Assembly: GCA_028098005.1 (NCBI GenBank)
Contig: JAOHFM010000002.1
Location: forward strand, 1-64,000
Direction: 5' to 3'
DNA length: 64,000 nt
Origin: Psychrosphaera sp.
Lineage (GTDB): Bacteria > Pseudomonadota > Gammaproteobacteria > Enterobacterales > Alteromonadaceae
A program made the position numbers and the translations under genes. The notes below the pieces were generated by a model. The model saw only the letters and a program-made list of their open reading frames with translations. It was not told the DNA's origin and did no database searches. Positions 27,885 to 38,620 of this stretch are shown in pieces (position 1 is the first letter of the stretch; the number at the start of each line of letters is the position of its first letter).

Positions 27885-30197
27885 TTACCCTTCTGAAGCA
27901 CTACCTAAATCAGCATCATCGATGACGATTTCGTCGTTATTGCCTTTAGTTTCAATTTCTACGCTGTCAACACGCTGTAACCCTCGCGGAAGTTTGCTAC
28001 CTCTGCGGCCACGTTCACCACGATAATGATCAACATCTTTAGGTGTTAGCGTTAACTTGCGCTTTCCAGCATGCAACACCACGTTAGCATTTTCTGGAAC
28101 GACAACGATTTGGCTTACCACTTCTTCTCGACTAGCGGCGCGAGCTGAAGGAATATTTATGATTTTATTGCCTTTACCTTTAGCTAACACTGGTAAATCT
28201 TTTAGTGGGAAAACCAACATTCTGCCTTCATTAGAAATAACTAAACAGTCGTCGTTCTCAATGTTTTTCGTTGTTTGAGGCTCAAGTAACTTGGCTCCTG
28301 TAGGCAACCTAACTAATGCTTTGCCGGCTTTTTGTCGGGTAATCATATCTTCAAATTTACAAACAAAACCATAACCGGCATCTGAAGATATTAAGAATTG
28401 CTGTTCTGAGTTCGACATCAGCGTGTATTCAAGTGTCTCACCAGCAACAATACTAAATCGCCCACTTAGAGGCTCACCTTGACTTCTTGCAGATGGCAAG
28501 GAGTGCGCATCGGCACTGAAACTTCGACCAGAACTGTCGACAAAAACAACTGGCTGGTTACTTTTACCTTTTGCAGAAGACTTAAACCCATCTCCGGCTT
28601 TATAACCTAGCTTCTCAGGCTCAACATCATGTCCTTTTGCACAGCGCGCCCAGCCCTTTTCAGACAATACAACAGTAACGGATTCGCTTGGTACAAGATC
28701 TTTGGCAGATATCGCTTTTGCTTCGCTTCTAACAACAATAGGTGATCTGCGGTCGTCACCATATGCTTCAGCGTCGGCGGCCAGTTCTTTCTTTATAAGA
28801 TTGTTTAGTTTTGTATTTGAGCCCAACAAGCTTTGCAGATGATCACGCTCTTTCGCTAACTCGGCTTGCTCAGCTTTAATCTTAACTTCTTCAAGCTTGG
28901 CTAATTGGCGTAACTTTATCTCAAGAATTGCTTCTGCTTGGGTGTTGGATAAACCAAAACGTTCCATTAATACTTGTTTCGGGTGTTCTTCCGTTCGAAT
29001 AATATCGATAATTTCATCAATATTTAAGAACGCTACAAGTAAACCTTCAAGTATATGTAATCGAGCAAGGACTTTATCTAAGCGATATTGCAAACGACGA
29101 GTAACAACACCTCGACGATATTCAATCCACTCCGTTAGTATTTGTTTTAAACCTTTTACCTTAGGTAAACCATCCAAACCAAGCATATTGAGGTTGACTC
29201 GATAGCTTTTTTCCAAATCTGTTGAAGCAAATAAATGCTGCATAACTTGCTCAACGTCAACACGGTTTGAGCGTGGAACAATCACAATTCGAGTTGGATT
29301 TTCATGATCAGACTCATCGCGAAGGTCGGTAATCATTGGAAGCTTTTTAGCCTGCATTTGCGCTGCTATTTGTTCTAAAACTTTACCGCCAGACACTTGG
29401 TGCGGCAGTGCGTTAATAACAATATCTCCGCTCTCTTCAACAAAGGTAGCGCGCATTTTAATGCTACCTTTACCCGTTTCATAAATCTTGGCAATATCAG
29501 CACTTGGCGTAATGATTTCAGCTTCGGTTGGGTAGTCTGGGCCTTTAACATATTCCATCAGCTGTGGTAATTCGAGCTTAGGCTCTTTAAGTAAGTGAAT
29601 ACACGCTTGCGCCACTTCCCTTATATTATGAGGCGGTATGTCCGTTGCCATACCAACTGCAATCCCTGTAATACCATTTAAAAGTATGTGAGGTAATCTT
29701 GCCGGTAAGGTAACCGGCTCTTTCATTGTGCCGTCAAAGTTTGGCTGCCACTCAACCGTACCTTGACCTAATTCAGACAGTAAAATTTCAGATACTTTTG
29801 ACAGACGAGCTTCGGTATAACGCATAGCAGCAAATGATTTAGGATCATCGGCTGCCCCCCAGTTTCCTTGCCCGTCAACCAGTGGATAACGATAAGAAAA
29901 CGGTTGCGCCATCAATACCATTGCTTCGTAACAGGCACTATCACCATGAGGGTGATACTTACCTAGCACGTCACCTACAGTTCTAGCTGACTTCTTATAT
30001 TTAGCGGCAGCTGACAACCCAAGCTCAGACATTGCATATATAATGCGACGTTGCACTGGCTTTAAACCATCGCCAATATGCGGCAATGCACGATCCATGA
30101 TGACGTACATGGAATAATTTAAATAGGCATCCTCTGTAAAGCGTCTCAACGGTAATTGTTCAATTCCGTCACTGCTGATGCTAATCGCCTCTGTCAT
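27885..30197 (-). CDS. parC: DNA topoisomerase IV subunit A
   Basis: Type IIA topoisomerase subunit that decatenates daughter chromosomes with ParE. The catalytic tyrosine is Tyr127 in AAMRYTE. The quinolone-resistance region [12 protein letters not shown] carries Ser87 and Glu91, the wild-type residues equivalent to E. coli Ser80 and Glu84. Length is 770 (752 in E. coli), with the beta-pinwheel C-terminal domain present and an acidic tail. A TPR/GGDEF-like gene is inserted between parE and parC on the same strand (25-base gap). Confidence 0.98.
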   Translation of the reverse strand: MTEAISISSDGIEQLPLRRFTEDAYLNYSMYVIMDRALPHIGDGLKPVQRRIIYAMSELGLSAAAKYKKSARTVGDVLGKYHPHGDSACYEAMVLMAQPFSYRYPLVDGQGNWGAADDPKSFAAMRYTEARLSKVSEILLSELGQGTVEWQPNFDGTMKEPVTLPARLPHILLNGITGIAVGMATDIPPHNIREVAQACIHLLKEPKLELPQLMEYVKGPDYPTEAEIITPSADIAKIYETGKGSIKMRATFVEESGDIVINALPHQVSGGKVLEQIAAQMQAKKLPMITDLRDESDHENPTRIVIVPRSNRVDVEQVMQHLFASTDLEKSYRVNLNMLGLDGLPKVKGLKQILTEWIEYRRGVVTRRLQYRLDKVLARLHILEGLLVAFLNIDEIIDIIRTEEHPKQVLMERFGLSNTQAEAILEIKLRQLAKLEEVKIKAEQAELAKERDHLQSLLGSNTKLNNLIKKELAADAEAYGDDRRSPIVVRSEAKAISAKDLVPSESVTVVLSEKGWARCAKGHDVEPEKLGYKAGDGFKSSAKGKSNQPVVFVDSSGRSFSADAHSLPSARSQGEPLSGRFSIVAGETLEYTLMSNSEQQFLISSDAGYGFVCKFEDMITRQKAGKALVRLPTGAKLLEPQTTKNIENDDCLVISNEGRMLVFPLKDLPVLAKGKGNKIINIPSARAASREEVVSQIVVVPENANVVLHAGKRKLTLTPKDVDHYRGERGRRGSKLPRGLQRVDSVEIETKGNNDEIVIDDADLGSASEG

Positions 30198-30222
30198 TAC
30201 CTGTACCTTCTCTGTCTTCTTA

Positions 30223-32325
30223 TTATTTGGCTAAGTTAGATTCTAATTGGTTTAAAATAGTACGAAACTCTGTTGGCTCGTTGACTTCAAAAAGCTCGTA
30301 CCTTGCCGATAATTTCGGTGTGGTGCTTTCTAACTCTCTTTCAATTCTTGTCACCAGTACATGTGCCTGGTTTAGATCATAATTATTCGCTATCAACCAA
30401 TACCGGTGGCCATTAATTGGCAGTATTTGATACTGTTTGTTTAGACTTTTTATTCGTTCCAATTTATCACTAATGGCGTCGTCCGTCGCTTTAATCCCAA
30501 GCGATGCATTCAGTTCAGCTACACCATTGAAGTCCATAGCAATGATAGTGAACATCTTTAACCTGTTAACTTCAGTTTGATTACGTTTCGGTCCATTGTT
30601 TGTGCTAATTTGCACAGAGCTCATTTGGGACATTAATTGTTCTATAGCTAGTTCTGCACTAGCCAAGCTTAAATGCGCAAGAGGTTTGCGGCCACTTGCT
30701 TGTCTTCTTAATACAGCATTATAAATAAACAACACTAAACCAAACACTAATAACAGGATTAACCAGCGTGTATTAGATAGCTTTTCTGTTAATAAAACCA
30801 AGGCATTAGACAAGTTAACATTCATTGCTTGATGCTCGTCTAGCGCATTTTGTTGCTCTTTAAATTGACGACCAACTTTAAAGTCGTGATATGCATTAAG
30901 CTGAGCCTGCTTTCCATCTTTTTTTCTATTTTCTAAATATTCTATCAGCCCTACAGTTTTAGAAACTTGAGGCCAGTCTTTCTTTAAAATCTCTGCGACT
31001 TTTTGAACTTTGAGTACCTCTAATCTACTCACTCCGGTTTCAGGCGAGTGATTACTAAACACAGATTCTTCGAACTCTATCTTAGATAAGTACTTTAATG
31101 ATGCATCTGGCAAGTCTTTTAATATCGCCGCTTGGGCTTTAACAAAATAGAGTTCATTATGAGTTTTTGATTGCTCAGTCTTATCTCGTCCTAGTGCGTT
31201 AGTTAGGCCTTTGACTTTATCTGCCGCCTTTATAAGTTGTTCTGCATAGCCTAATTTTTGCTGTGCTATTTGATTTTTAATCAAAGCCAATAAGCTTTGT
31301 AATTGTAGATATCGGTTTCGGGTTTGCTGCGCACTTTTGTAAACAGACTCTAAGCGCTTATCAGCTTCTCTATATTTAAAAGACTGGCTATTTAATTGCG
31401 CCCATTCAATTTGAGTCTGTAATGACGACGATGCAAGTTTATTGTCTTTCAAATAACTCACCAATCGCTTGAAGCTTTGCTCTGCTAAAAACAAATCACC
31501 TTGTTTAACAAGCAACTTTACATGCGCTTGTTTAGCCCAAACTATGAGTGGCATTTGGCCACTTGAGGTCGCTTTTTCTGTTGCGATACTAAGGCTGATA
31601 TTGGCTAACTCGTAATCTTCCAAAGAGGCGAAAAATGAAGTCTTTTTTAAGCTCCAAAATACCCAAAAGTAATCGATATTGTCGGCTTTATCCGCCCATC
31701 CATTAAGCAGCGCTGTGACGTAGTCAAAATAAGATATCGCTGCCTGGTAATCCATTATTTTAACTGCATTATCTATTCTTAATTCATGCAAACGCAGTGT
31801 TAACACTAATTGTTCTGGCTCGGCCAATTTATCAATATCATTAATAACGATATCAAGCTCTTGTTCTGACTGCGCTGGCTTTTCTAACAAATAAAGTGCG
31901 TGCGCTTTGATAAGACGTAAATTAACCAACTGAGCCAAAGTTAAAGTGCTATCTGTTATAAAGTGCTCCACGCTGGCTAATTGTTTTTCTGGAGAAACTG
32001 CATTTGCCGTTTGTACCGCACTTAAAAATCCATTTAAGGTTTTAAATTCACTTTGAAACTGGTTTTTGACTTTGTCTATTTGCGCGACTTTAACAACGTC
32101 TTGCTCGTTTTTTTTGCGTTCGCTAAACCAGTCATTATGTGTCGGGCTTGTTTTATTGGGCGACGCTTCTGACTTAGTAGATGAAACTTCCATTGAGTTG
32201 GCTATTGAGCTTGAATAATTGCTAGCAAATGAGCCGGTTGAGCAAAACACAGATACAAAAAGGCACGTCAGCTTAACGGCTAACCTCTGCTTTTCTCTAT
32301 GTCTGTTGTTTTGCCAAGACTTCAT
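30223..32325 (-). CDS. TPR-rich membrane protein with degenerate GGDEF-like domain
   Basis: About 700 residues from the ATG at 32325, which has GGGGA upstream; an earlier in-frame start would overlap parE. The N-terminus is signal-like (hydrophobic stretch then FASN). A long alpha-helical, probably TPR-type, region follows, then one membrane helix at about 517-539 ([18 protein letters not shown]). The cytoplasmic domain of about 110 residues resembles GGDEF folds ([15 protein letters not shown]), but the GGDEF signature position reads [11 protein letters not shown], so diguanylate cyclase activity is unlikely. The topology resembles the two-part sensors with periplasmic TPR and cytoplasmic GGDEF. 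The function is unknown; it is co-transcribed with parE and parC. Confidence 0.75.
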   Translation of the reverse strand: MKSWQNNRHREKQRLAVKLTCLFVSVFCSTGSFASNYSSSIANSMEVSSTKSEASPNKTSPTHNDWFSERKKNEQDVVKVAQIDKVKNQFQSEFKTLNGFLSAVQTANAVSPEKQLASVEHFITDSTLTLAQLVNLRLIKAHALYLLEKPAQSEQELDIVINDIDKLAEPEQLVLTLRLHELRIDNAVKIMDYQAAISYFDYVTALLNGWADKADNIDYFWVFWSLKKTSFFASLEDYELANISLSIATEKATSSGQMPLIVWAKQAHVKLLVKQGDLFLAEQSFKRLVSYLKDNKLASSSLQTQIEWAQLNSQSFKYREADKRLESVYKSAQQTRNRYLQLQSLLALIKNQIAQQKLGYAEQLIKAADKVKGLTNALGRDKTEQSKTHNELYFVKAQAAILKDLPDASLKYLSKIEFEESVFSNHSPETGVSRLEVLKVQKVAEILKKDWPQVSKTVGLIEYLENRKKDGKQAQLNAYHDFKVGRQFKEQQNALDEHQAMNVNLSNALVLLTEKLSNTRWLILLLVFGLVLFIYNAVLRRQASGRKPLAHLSLASAELAIEQLMSQMSSVQISTNNGPKRNQTEVNRLKMFTIIAMDFNGVAELNASLGIKATDDAISDKLERIKSLNKQYQILPINGHRYWLIANNYDLNQAHVLVTRIERELESTTPKLSARYELFEVNEPTEFRTILNQLESNLAK

Positions 32326-32342
32326 TCTTTCCCCAAGTACAA

Positions 32343-34232
32343 CTAGACGGTTGCTTTGTTGCCTTTGCTTTCTAACCAAGACTTGCGATCGCCCGCTCGC
32401 TTTTTCGCAAGTAGCATATCGAGCATTTCCATCGTTGGCGCAATTTCATCAATCGTTAACTGCACTAATCGACGAGTGTTTGGATCCATAGTCGTTTCGC
32501 GCAATTGTAGCGGGTTCATCTCACCTAGACCTTTAAAGCGCTGTACGTTGACCTTGCCTTTTTTCTTCTCTGCAACAATACGATCTAAGATCCCATCTTT
32601 TTCGCCATCGTCTAATGCATAAAACACTTCTTTGCCTACATCAATTCGATATAACGGTGGCATGGCAACATATACGTGGCCTGCTTCAACTAATGTTCGG
32701 TAATGACGAGTAAACAATGCACATAACAAAGTGGCGATATGAAGACCATCGCTATCGGCGTCGGCAAGGATACAAATCTTTCCATACCTTAATTGAGACA
32801 AGTCTGACGAATCAGGGTCCATACCGATCGCGACTGAAATATCATGAACTTCTTGCGAACCTAAAACCTGACCGGCTTCAACTTCCCACGTATTTAAAAT
32901 TTTACCGCGAAGCGGCATGATAGCTTGGAACTCACGATCTCGAGCTTGTTTCGCCGAACCACCAGCTGAGTCACCCTCAACTAAAAACAATTCTGTTCTG
33001 TCGTTTTCTTGGCTAGAGCAGTCCGTTAATTTACCTGGGAGTGCAGGACCTTGAGTGACTTTTTTACGTATGACTTTTTTAGCGGCTCTTAGTCGTTTTT
33101 GTGCATTAGAAATACACATATCAGCCAATAGCTCAGCAATATCTGTATGCGTGTTTAACCACAAGCTAAAAGCATCTTTAACGATACCAGACACAAACGT
33201 CGCACACTGTCTTGAAGATAAGCGCTCTTTAGTTTGACCAGCAAATTGCGGGTCTTGCATTTTAACCGACAAGATATAGCTGCATCGTTCCCAGATATCT
33301 TCAGGCGTCAGCTTTATACCGCGAGGGACTAAATTTCGGAATTCACAAAACTCACGCATAGCTTCTAACAGACCTTGTCTTAGTCCGTTTACATGAGTAC
33401 CACCTTGAGCAGTAGGAATTAGGTTCACATAACTTTCGCCAATAGAGTCACCACCTTCAGGTAACCAAGTAACCGCCCATTCTGCGGCTTCTAAATTACC
33501 ACTAAAAGAACCAACAAATGGGTCTTCCGGCAACATAACAAAACCTTTTACTGCATCAACTAAGTAGTCTTTTAAACCATCTTGATAAAACCACTCGTGA
33601 GTTTCTTTAAGCTGTTTATTGTTAAACTTAATTTTTAAGCCCGGACATAAAACAGCTTTAGCTCGCAAATTGTGAATTAAACGAGAATTAGAGAATTTTG
33701 CGCTATCAAAATAAGAAGGGTCAGCCCAAAATCGTACCGTGGTACCTGTGTTTCTGCGCCCTACTGTGCCTATAACTTCTAAGCTTTGAACCTTGTCGCC
33801 ATTTTCAAAAGCGATTTGATACTCTTGTGCATCGCGTCGAACACGAACTTCCATTCTAGTGGTCAGTGCATTTACAACTGATACACCTACGCCATGCAAA
33901 CCACCTGAGAATTCGTAGTTGCTGTTAGAAAACTTACCACCAGCATGTAGCTTTGTAAGAATTAGCTCTACGCCTGGTATCCCTTCTTCTGGGTGAATAT
34001 CAACCGGCATTCCTCGACCATCATCGGACACTTCCAAAGAGTTGTCTTCGTGTAGCGTCACCACAATATTACTTGCATGCCCTGCCAATGCTTCATCAAC
34101 ACTGTTGTCTATTACTTCTTGAGCAAGGTGATTTGGACGGGTTGTATCGGTATACATTCCAGGGCGACGACGTACCGGCTCTAAACCGTTAAGTACCTCT
34201 ATCGCTTCTGCATTATAAGATTGATTAGTCAT
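32343..34232 (-). CDS. parE: DNA topoisomerase IV subunit B
   Basis: ATPase subunit of topoisomerase IV. GHKL ATPase motifs (EVIDNSVDEALAG, DDGRGMPVDI, GLHGVGVSVVNAL), the transducer domain and the TOPRIM motifs EGDSAGGSAKQ and ILADADSDGLHI are present, with the C-terminal PLQLRETTMDP motif. Its 629 residues match E. coli (630). It is the start of a parE - TPR/GGDEF - parC run, downstream of yqiA. Confidence 0.98.
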   Translation of the reverse strand: MTNQSYNAEAIEVLNGLEPVRRRPGMYTDTTRPNHLAQEVIDNSVDEALAGHASNIVVTLHEDNSLEVSDDGRGMPVDIHPEEGIPGVELILTKLHAGGKFSNSNYEFSGGLHGVGVSVVNALTTRMEVRVRRDAQEYQIAFENGDKVQSLEVIGTVGRRNTGTTVRFWADPSYFDSAKFSNSRLIHNLRAKAVLCPGLKIKFNNKQLKETHEWFYQDGLKDYLVDAVKGFVMLPEDPFVGSFSGNLEAAEWAVTWLPEGGDSIGESYVNLIPTAQGGTHVNGLRQGLLEAMREFCEFRNLVPRGIKLTPEDIWERCSYILSVKMQDPQFAGQTKERLSSRQCATFVSGIVKDAFSLWLNTHTDIAELLADMCISNAQKRLRAAKKVIRKKVTQGPALPGKLTDCSSQENDRTELFLVEGDSAGGSAKQARDREFQAIMPLRGKILNTWEVEAGQVLGSQEVHDISVAIGMDPDSSDLSQLRYGKICILADADSDGLHIATLLCALFTRHYRTLVEAGHVYVAMPPLYRIDVGKEVFYALDDGEKDGILDRIVAEKKKGKVNVQRFKGLGEMNPLQLRETTMDPNTRRLVQLTIDEIAPTMEMLDMLLAKKRAGDRKSWLESKGNKATV

Positions 34233-34291
34233 AGCGCTTATTATTCTAATTTTAGGTTCTAAATGAAAGGTTAACTAGGATTGAGTCAAAC

Positions 34292-34873
34292 TTAAAGGAA
34301 AAATTCTACTATCTGTGGTAAGTATCTCTTAAAGCCAATAAAACTGTGGTTTCCACCGGGTTCTAATGTCATTTTAGCCAGCTGGTAATGTTCAGCGGCT
34401 TGGCGGTAGTCTAGCACCTCATCGCCCTCTTGTTGTAAACACCATACTCTACTTGAGTCACGTAAAGCTGGTTGATAAATAGCTTTTAATTCGTCCATAT
34501 GATGTGGCTCTAGTAAGTACTCTTCACCAGTAATAGGTTGCACTTGCTTTCCAACGTAATCCTCCAGTAGCTCAAATGGCTTAACTGCAGGGTTTATAAC
34601 CACCGCAGGGACGTTATATTTGTTGTGTATATAAGTACTTATAAAACCACCTAAGCTGCTACCCACAATGCCAATTAATTCAGAGCCGTTTGCTTGCATA
34701 ATTGACTCAACAAGTTTTTCAACTTCACCAATAGCCTGCTGAGGGTGAACATGTAATTGAGGTGTATACACCTTTATATCAGGGTGGTGCAGATTCATAA
34801 ACTGATTAAATTGAACGGCTTTTTCAGACAAAGGTGAAGAATGAAATCCGTGTAGATATATAATACTGGCCAT
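34292..34873 (-). CDS. yqiA: YqiA-type esterase (alpha/beta hydrolase)
   Basis: Small serine esterase of 193 residues (YqiA in E. coli has esterase activity on acyl-CoA and p-nitrophenyl substrates). The nucleophile elbow GSSLGG, the oxyanion region YLHGFHSSPLSEKA and the final catalytic histidine in GGNHSF are visible. The start ATG overlaps the stop of the DUF1249 gene (TAATG), so translation is coupled. parE follows in the conserved order, but cpdA, which sits between yqiB and yqiA in E. coli, is missing here. Confidence 0.93.
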   Translation of the reverse strand: MASIIYLHGFHSSPLSEKAVQFNQFMNLHHPDIKVYTPQLHVHPQQAIGEVEKLVESIMQANGSELIGIVGSSLGGFISTYIHNKYNVPAVVINPAVKPFELLEDYVGKQVQPITGEEYLLEPHHMDELKAIYQPALRDSSRVWCLQQEGDEVLDYRQAAEHYQLAKMTLEPGGNHSFIGFKRYLPQIVEFFL

Positions 34874-35345
34874 TAACTTGATGCTGAATTTTTTAAAAGA
34901 CGGTCATCTATTTTATCAGGTTGATGGTCTATTGCTAAGTTTAACCAGTCTTTTAACAAGGCATTTATCTGCGTTTTTTCATCTTTATGATGAAGTTTAT
35001 CATTTGGATATGGATTGTTTGGGCGAATGCGATCTTGTTGCTGGTATTTAGTAACTTCAACCATTTGTGCATCATGATAAAGCCTAAACTCAATATCCAT
35101 TTGACCCACTAATGTGCTTAACGTACTTCTTTGTTGAAGCGTAAACTGTTCCGTATACGGCGAAATGTCAGACACTGATAATTCAAAATAAAGCCCCTGA
35201 CTTAGTTCAATATGCCACTGCTGCCCTTGGTTATACTCCAACGGCAAAAGCCTTAATAATAAGGCATAGTTGCGACTACAAATAGTTTGTAAACGCTTGA
35301 GGTCAACAACGTACTTTTCTTTTTTTTTACAGTATTCATATTCAT
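34873..35345 (-). pseudogene. yqiB: DUF1249 (YqiB) gene with apparent frameshift in an A9 tract
   Basis: The open part (34873-35247) encodes a DUF1249 protein (conserved VKLYHDAQ-like FRLYHDAQMVEV, YPNDKLHHKDEKTQINALLKDWL) but has no ATG start. The missing N-terminus is encoded upstream in the same frame (for example TICSRNYALLLRLLP, matching the family's LC..N...L..LLP). It is joined to good ATGs at 35345 or 35339 only if one base is added to a run of nine A (plus-strand T9 at 35320-35328). With ten A's the product would begin MNMNTVKKKEKY. Options are a real frameshift, transcriptional slippage on the homopolymer, or a sequencing error. It lies between nudF and yqiA as in E. coli. The function is unknown. 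Confidence 0.75.
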
Positions 35346-35981
35346 CTAGTATTTTGCAGGCTCTGCATCTATCTTCTGTTTATTAAGCCTTAACCATTGT
35401 AGGCTAATAACTGTCGCTGCGTTATCTATTACACCCGAGTCTAATAATTCAAATGCATGTTCAACATCTAATACGTGAACTTTGATATCTTCGTTTTCAT
35501 CTTCTAAACCATGCACTCCGCCAGCGCCATTTGAACCAACAATGCCCATGTACAAATAAAGTCGTTCACTGGTTCCGCCAGGGCTAGACATATAACTAAG
35601 CATTGGCGTTAACGTGTTTATATTCAAAGCAGCCTCTTCAAATGCTTCCCTTTTGGCAACATCTTCTAAGTCTTCATTTTCTTTATCTACCATGCCGGCG
35701 ATGACTTCTAACAACCAAGGCGATTCTTTTGATGCCAGAGCGCCAATTCTGATTTGCTCAATAAGCACAACTTTTTGTTCAAAAGGATCGTAAGGTAGCA
35801 CCCCTACAGCATCACCTCGTTCAAATATTTCTCGGTCAATCCATTTGCTTTGACCGCCATTAAACAGGTTATGTCTAAAGGTAAATTTGTTTATTTTAAA
35901 AAAGCCGTTAAATACTTTATCAACAGACTTGATTTCAATATTTTTGCTATCAAATAGAGGTGTATATTTATCGCTCGCCAT
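35346..35981 (-). CDS. nudF: ADP-ribose diphosphatase (Nudix)
   Basis: Hydrolyses ADP-ribose to AMP and ribose-5-phosphate. The Nudix box is present (GMVDKE...EDVAKREAFEEAA; the usual final Gly is Ala and the first loop is one residue longer than in E. coli NudF). The NudF-specific segments SSPGGTSERLYLY, HGLEDENEDIKVHV and IDNAATVISLQWLRL all match. Length is 211 (209 in E. coli). It is divergent from tolC, as in E. coli. Confidence 0.96.
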   Translation of the reverse strand: MASDKYTPLFDSKNIEIKSVDKVFNGFFKINKFTFRHNLFNGGQSKWIDREIFERGDAVGVLPYDPFEQKVVLIEQIRIGALASKESPWLLEVIAGMVDKENEDLEDVAKREAFEEAALNINTLTPMLSYMSSPGGTSERLYLYMGIVGSNGAGGVHGLEDENEDIKVHVLDVEHAFELLDSGVIDNAATVISLQWLRLNKQKIDAEPAKY

Positions 35982-36183
35982 CCGTTAATCCCCGCTCAAC
36001 CCTATAAGTTGGGAGTTTAACATAAATAACGGTTTCAGCTTATTTACAATTCAATATTCTGTTACATTTGCAGTATATTAATTTACATTAAAAACATTAC
36101 TCAAAACAACGAGAAAGGCTACAATATAGCCAATTATCGCTAAACGCTAAAATTGGAATAAAAATTTCGGTTAAGGAACCAGT

Positions 36184-37506
36184 ATGAGAAAGTCTTTTAT
36201 CACAGCATCTATCGCGCTATTTTTCGCCAGCGTCACTATGCAAACTCAAGCGACAAACTTATTAGATGCTTACAAGGACGCGGTACAAAATGACCCACAA
36301 ACTTTAAAAGCAAAGGCTAACTACGAAGCCGTATTGCAAACTGAAGAACAAGCGTTTGCACGTTTATTACCTAATCTTTCATTTTCTGCTGGTTATTCTT
36401 TAGGGAATAGTGAAGCCGTCAGCTCCACTACTGGTGACGTATACGACTACGACTCAAGTAATCTAAATTATGGCCTTACGCTTACACAAACCATATTTAA
36501 AATGGGTGACTGGTACAATTTAGATGCGGCAGAAAAACGTGCATTACAAGCTCAAACAAGCCTAAACCTTGCTCAACAGACTTTGATTCAACGAGTTGCA
36601 CAAAGTTATTTCAACGTTTTAAAAGCACAGGACAACCTAGAGTTTTCTCAAGCTGAGAAAAAAGCAATTGAGCGTCAACTTGAACAAACTAAAGAACGTT
36701 TTAAAGTTGGTTTAACGGCCATTACAGACGTTCACGAAGCTCAAGCTAATTATGACAACGCTGTTGCTACTGAAATTCGCAGCAAAAGTAACGTAGAAAT
36801 TTCAAAAGAAACTCTACGTGAAATTACTGGCAAGTTTTACAATAACTTTAACCCACTAAACACTGAACGTTTTGAAGCTTCTTTACCTATGCCAAATGAC
36901 GTACAACAGTGGGTTAAAAAAGCAGAACAAAACAATCTTGAATTAAAAGGCAAAGAGTTAGTTGTTGAAGCGGCTAAATTTGATATTAAACGTGCCGATG
37001 CTGGTCATTACCCAACATTAAACTTAACCGCTTCAGTAAGCACCAATGATGCAGGTAAAGACATTGACAGCCCAGCATTAAACTCGTCTTCAATTGGTTT
37101 AACGTTAAACGTACCAATTTATAGCGGCGGTGGTACAACAGCCGCGGTTAAACAAGCTCAAGCCAACTATGTGTTTGCTAGCGAAGATCGTGAAGCAGCA
37201 TATAGAGCTGCGGTTCGCAGTGTAAGAACATCATTTGCTGATGTTTCTTCACTAGTATCTACGCTTAAAGCATTAAATCAATCTGTTGTATCGGCAGAAA
37301 GTGCATTGCAAGCAACTCAAGCTGGTTTTGATGTAGGTACTCGTACTATTGTTGACGTACTTAACAGCACAAGAAACCTTTACAATGCAAAACGTAACTT
37401 AGCAACAAGCCGCTACGATTACATATTAGCAATGCTTACTCTTAGACAAGCATCTGGTGAATTAAATGGCAAAGACTTAGCCGCGGTAAATAGCGGCCTT
37501 AAGTAA
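36184..37506 (+). CDS. tolC: Outer-membrane channel protein TolC
   Basis: Trimeric outer-membrane/periplasmic tunnel shared by efflux pumps and type I secretion. It has a Sec signal peptide (cleavage likely after TQA), then the duplicated outer membrane efflux repeats: NLLDAYKDAVQNDPQTLKAKA and the later IYSGGGTTAAVKQAQ and VGTRTIVDVLNSTRNLYNAKRNLATSRYDYI. Length is 440, shorter than E. coli (493) mainly at the C-terminus, which is common in the family. The ribosome site is AAGGA. It is likely to work with periplasmic adaptors such as the one at 26355-27611. Confidence 0.97.
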   Translation: MRKSFITASIALFFASVTMQTQATNLLDAYKDAVQNDPQTLKAKANYEAVLQTEEQAFARLLPNLSFSAGYSLGNSEAVSSTTGDVYDYDSSNLNYGLTLTQTIFKMGDWYNLDAAEKRALQAQTSLNLAQQTLIQRVAQSYFNVLKAQDNLEFSQAEKKAIERQLEQTKERFKVGLTAITDVHEAQANYDNAVATEIRSKSNVEISKETLREITGKFYNNFNPLNTERFEASLPMPNDVQQWVKKAEQNNLELKGKELVVEAAKFDIKRADAGHYPTLNLTASVSTNDAGKDIDSPALNSSSIGLTLNVPIYSGGGTTAAVKQAQANYVFASEDREAAYRAAVRSVRTSFADVSSLVSTLKALNQSVVSAESALQATQAGFDVGTRTIVDVLNSTRNLYNAKRNLATSRYDYILAMLTLRQASGELNGKDLAAVNSGLK

Positions 37507-37538
37507 AAAGCCAGTAAACATAACTAGCTAATTGTATA

Positions 37539-37562
37539 AACGGAGCATTTGCTCCGTTTTTT
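37539..37562 (+). terminator. Rho-independent terminator of tolC
   Basis: AACGGAGC (37539-37546) and GCTCCGTT (37551-37558) form a perfect stem with a 4-base loop and a T-run. Confidence 0.92.
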
Positions 37563-37659
37563 ATGCCTAACTGAAATGACCAGAAAGGGATATCAATAAG
37601 CACTTACTATACGTTAGAATAGAAAGCAGATAATTTGTTCCCTATCGTGAGACTTCGTT

Positions 37660-38610
37660 TTGAGTAAATCAGAATCAAAAAGTACATTTATTGCCCCCAC
37701 CTTTTCTTGGCGTTTTTTTCACCCTAAGTTTTGGCTGACTTGGCTTTTAGTTATTATTCTCTATTCACTAAGCTGGTTACCTTACCGATTACAACTTGCC
37801 ATGGGCAGAGGTATAGGCCGGCTATTATTGTCTGTATTAAAAAAAAGAAAACGGATTGCAACAAAGAATATTCAGCTATGTTTTCCTGATATGTCAAAAA
37901 AGGAAGTTGATCAGTTAGTTAAAGTCAACTTTGAAAACGCCGGAATTGCACTTTTTGAAAGTGGTATAGCTTGGTGGTGGCCTAGCTGGCGAGCAAACCC
38001 AATTTGTCAGGTGAAAGGTCAAGAACATATAGACGCTGCAGTACAAGAAGGTAAAGGCATTTTCTTGTTGTTTTTTCATATATTACCATTAGAAATGATG
38101 GCTCGTGTACTTGGGGAGAACGGCTACCCGTGTGTAGGGTTTTACCGTCCACACAATAATAAGTTGTTAGAGTGGGTGCAGTACAGAGGTCGCTGTCGCT
38201 CAAACCGTTATATGATTGGAAAAAGAGACGTAAAAGGTTTGCTAAAGGCTCTATCAAATGGTGAAATCACTGTTTATTTACCTGATCATGACTACGGCCC
38301 AAAACGCAGTGTATTTGCACCGTTTTTTGCCGTTGACAACGCCGCTACAACAACTGGCACCGAGATTTTTGCTAGTCACAAGAACGCTGCCACTATCCCA
38401 ACAAAGTTAAAAAGATTACCCGATAATTCTGGTTATGAGATTGAATTTTTACCGCCTTTAGTTGATTATCCCAGTAAAGACTCACTTGAAAATGCGATAA
38501 AAATAAACAAGTGGGTAGAAGAAGCGGTATTAGATAATATGGAACAGTACATGTGGGTTCACCGCAGGTTTAAAACAAGACCAGCAGACGAGCCTGAGTC
38601 GTTATATTAA
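37660..38610 (+). CDS. LpxL/LpxP-type lipid A acyltransferase
   Basis: Inner-membrane acyltransferase of the HtrB/LpxL family that adds a secondary acyl chain to Kdo2-lipid IVA. An N-terminal membrane segment (LTWLLVIILYSLSWLPYRL), the IQLCFPDMS motif, the catalytic HXXXXE (FFHILPLE), and PDHDYGPKRSVFAPFF plus the C-terminal MWVHRRFKTRP are typical. Length is 316 (306 in E. coli LpxL). The start is TTG, selected because it gives the family length. LpxL and LpxP cannot be separated by eye. Confidence 0.9.
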   Translation: MSKSESKSTFIAPTFSWRFFHPKFWLTWLLVIILYSLSWLPYRLQLAMGRGIGRLLLSVLKKRKRIATKNIQLCFPDMSKKEVDQLVKVNFENAGIALFESGIAWWWPSWRANPICQVKGQEHIDAAVQEGKGIFLLFFHILPLEMMARVLGENGYPCVGFYRPHNNKLLEWVQYRGRCRSNRYMIGKRDVKGLLKALSNGEITVYLPDHDYGPKRSVFAPFFAVDNAATTTGTEIFASHKNAATIPTKLKRLPDNSGYEIEFLPPLVDYPSKDSLENAIKINKWVEEAVLDNMEQYMWVHRRFKTRPADEPESLY

Positions 38611-38620
38611 AGAGGGACTT

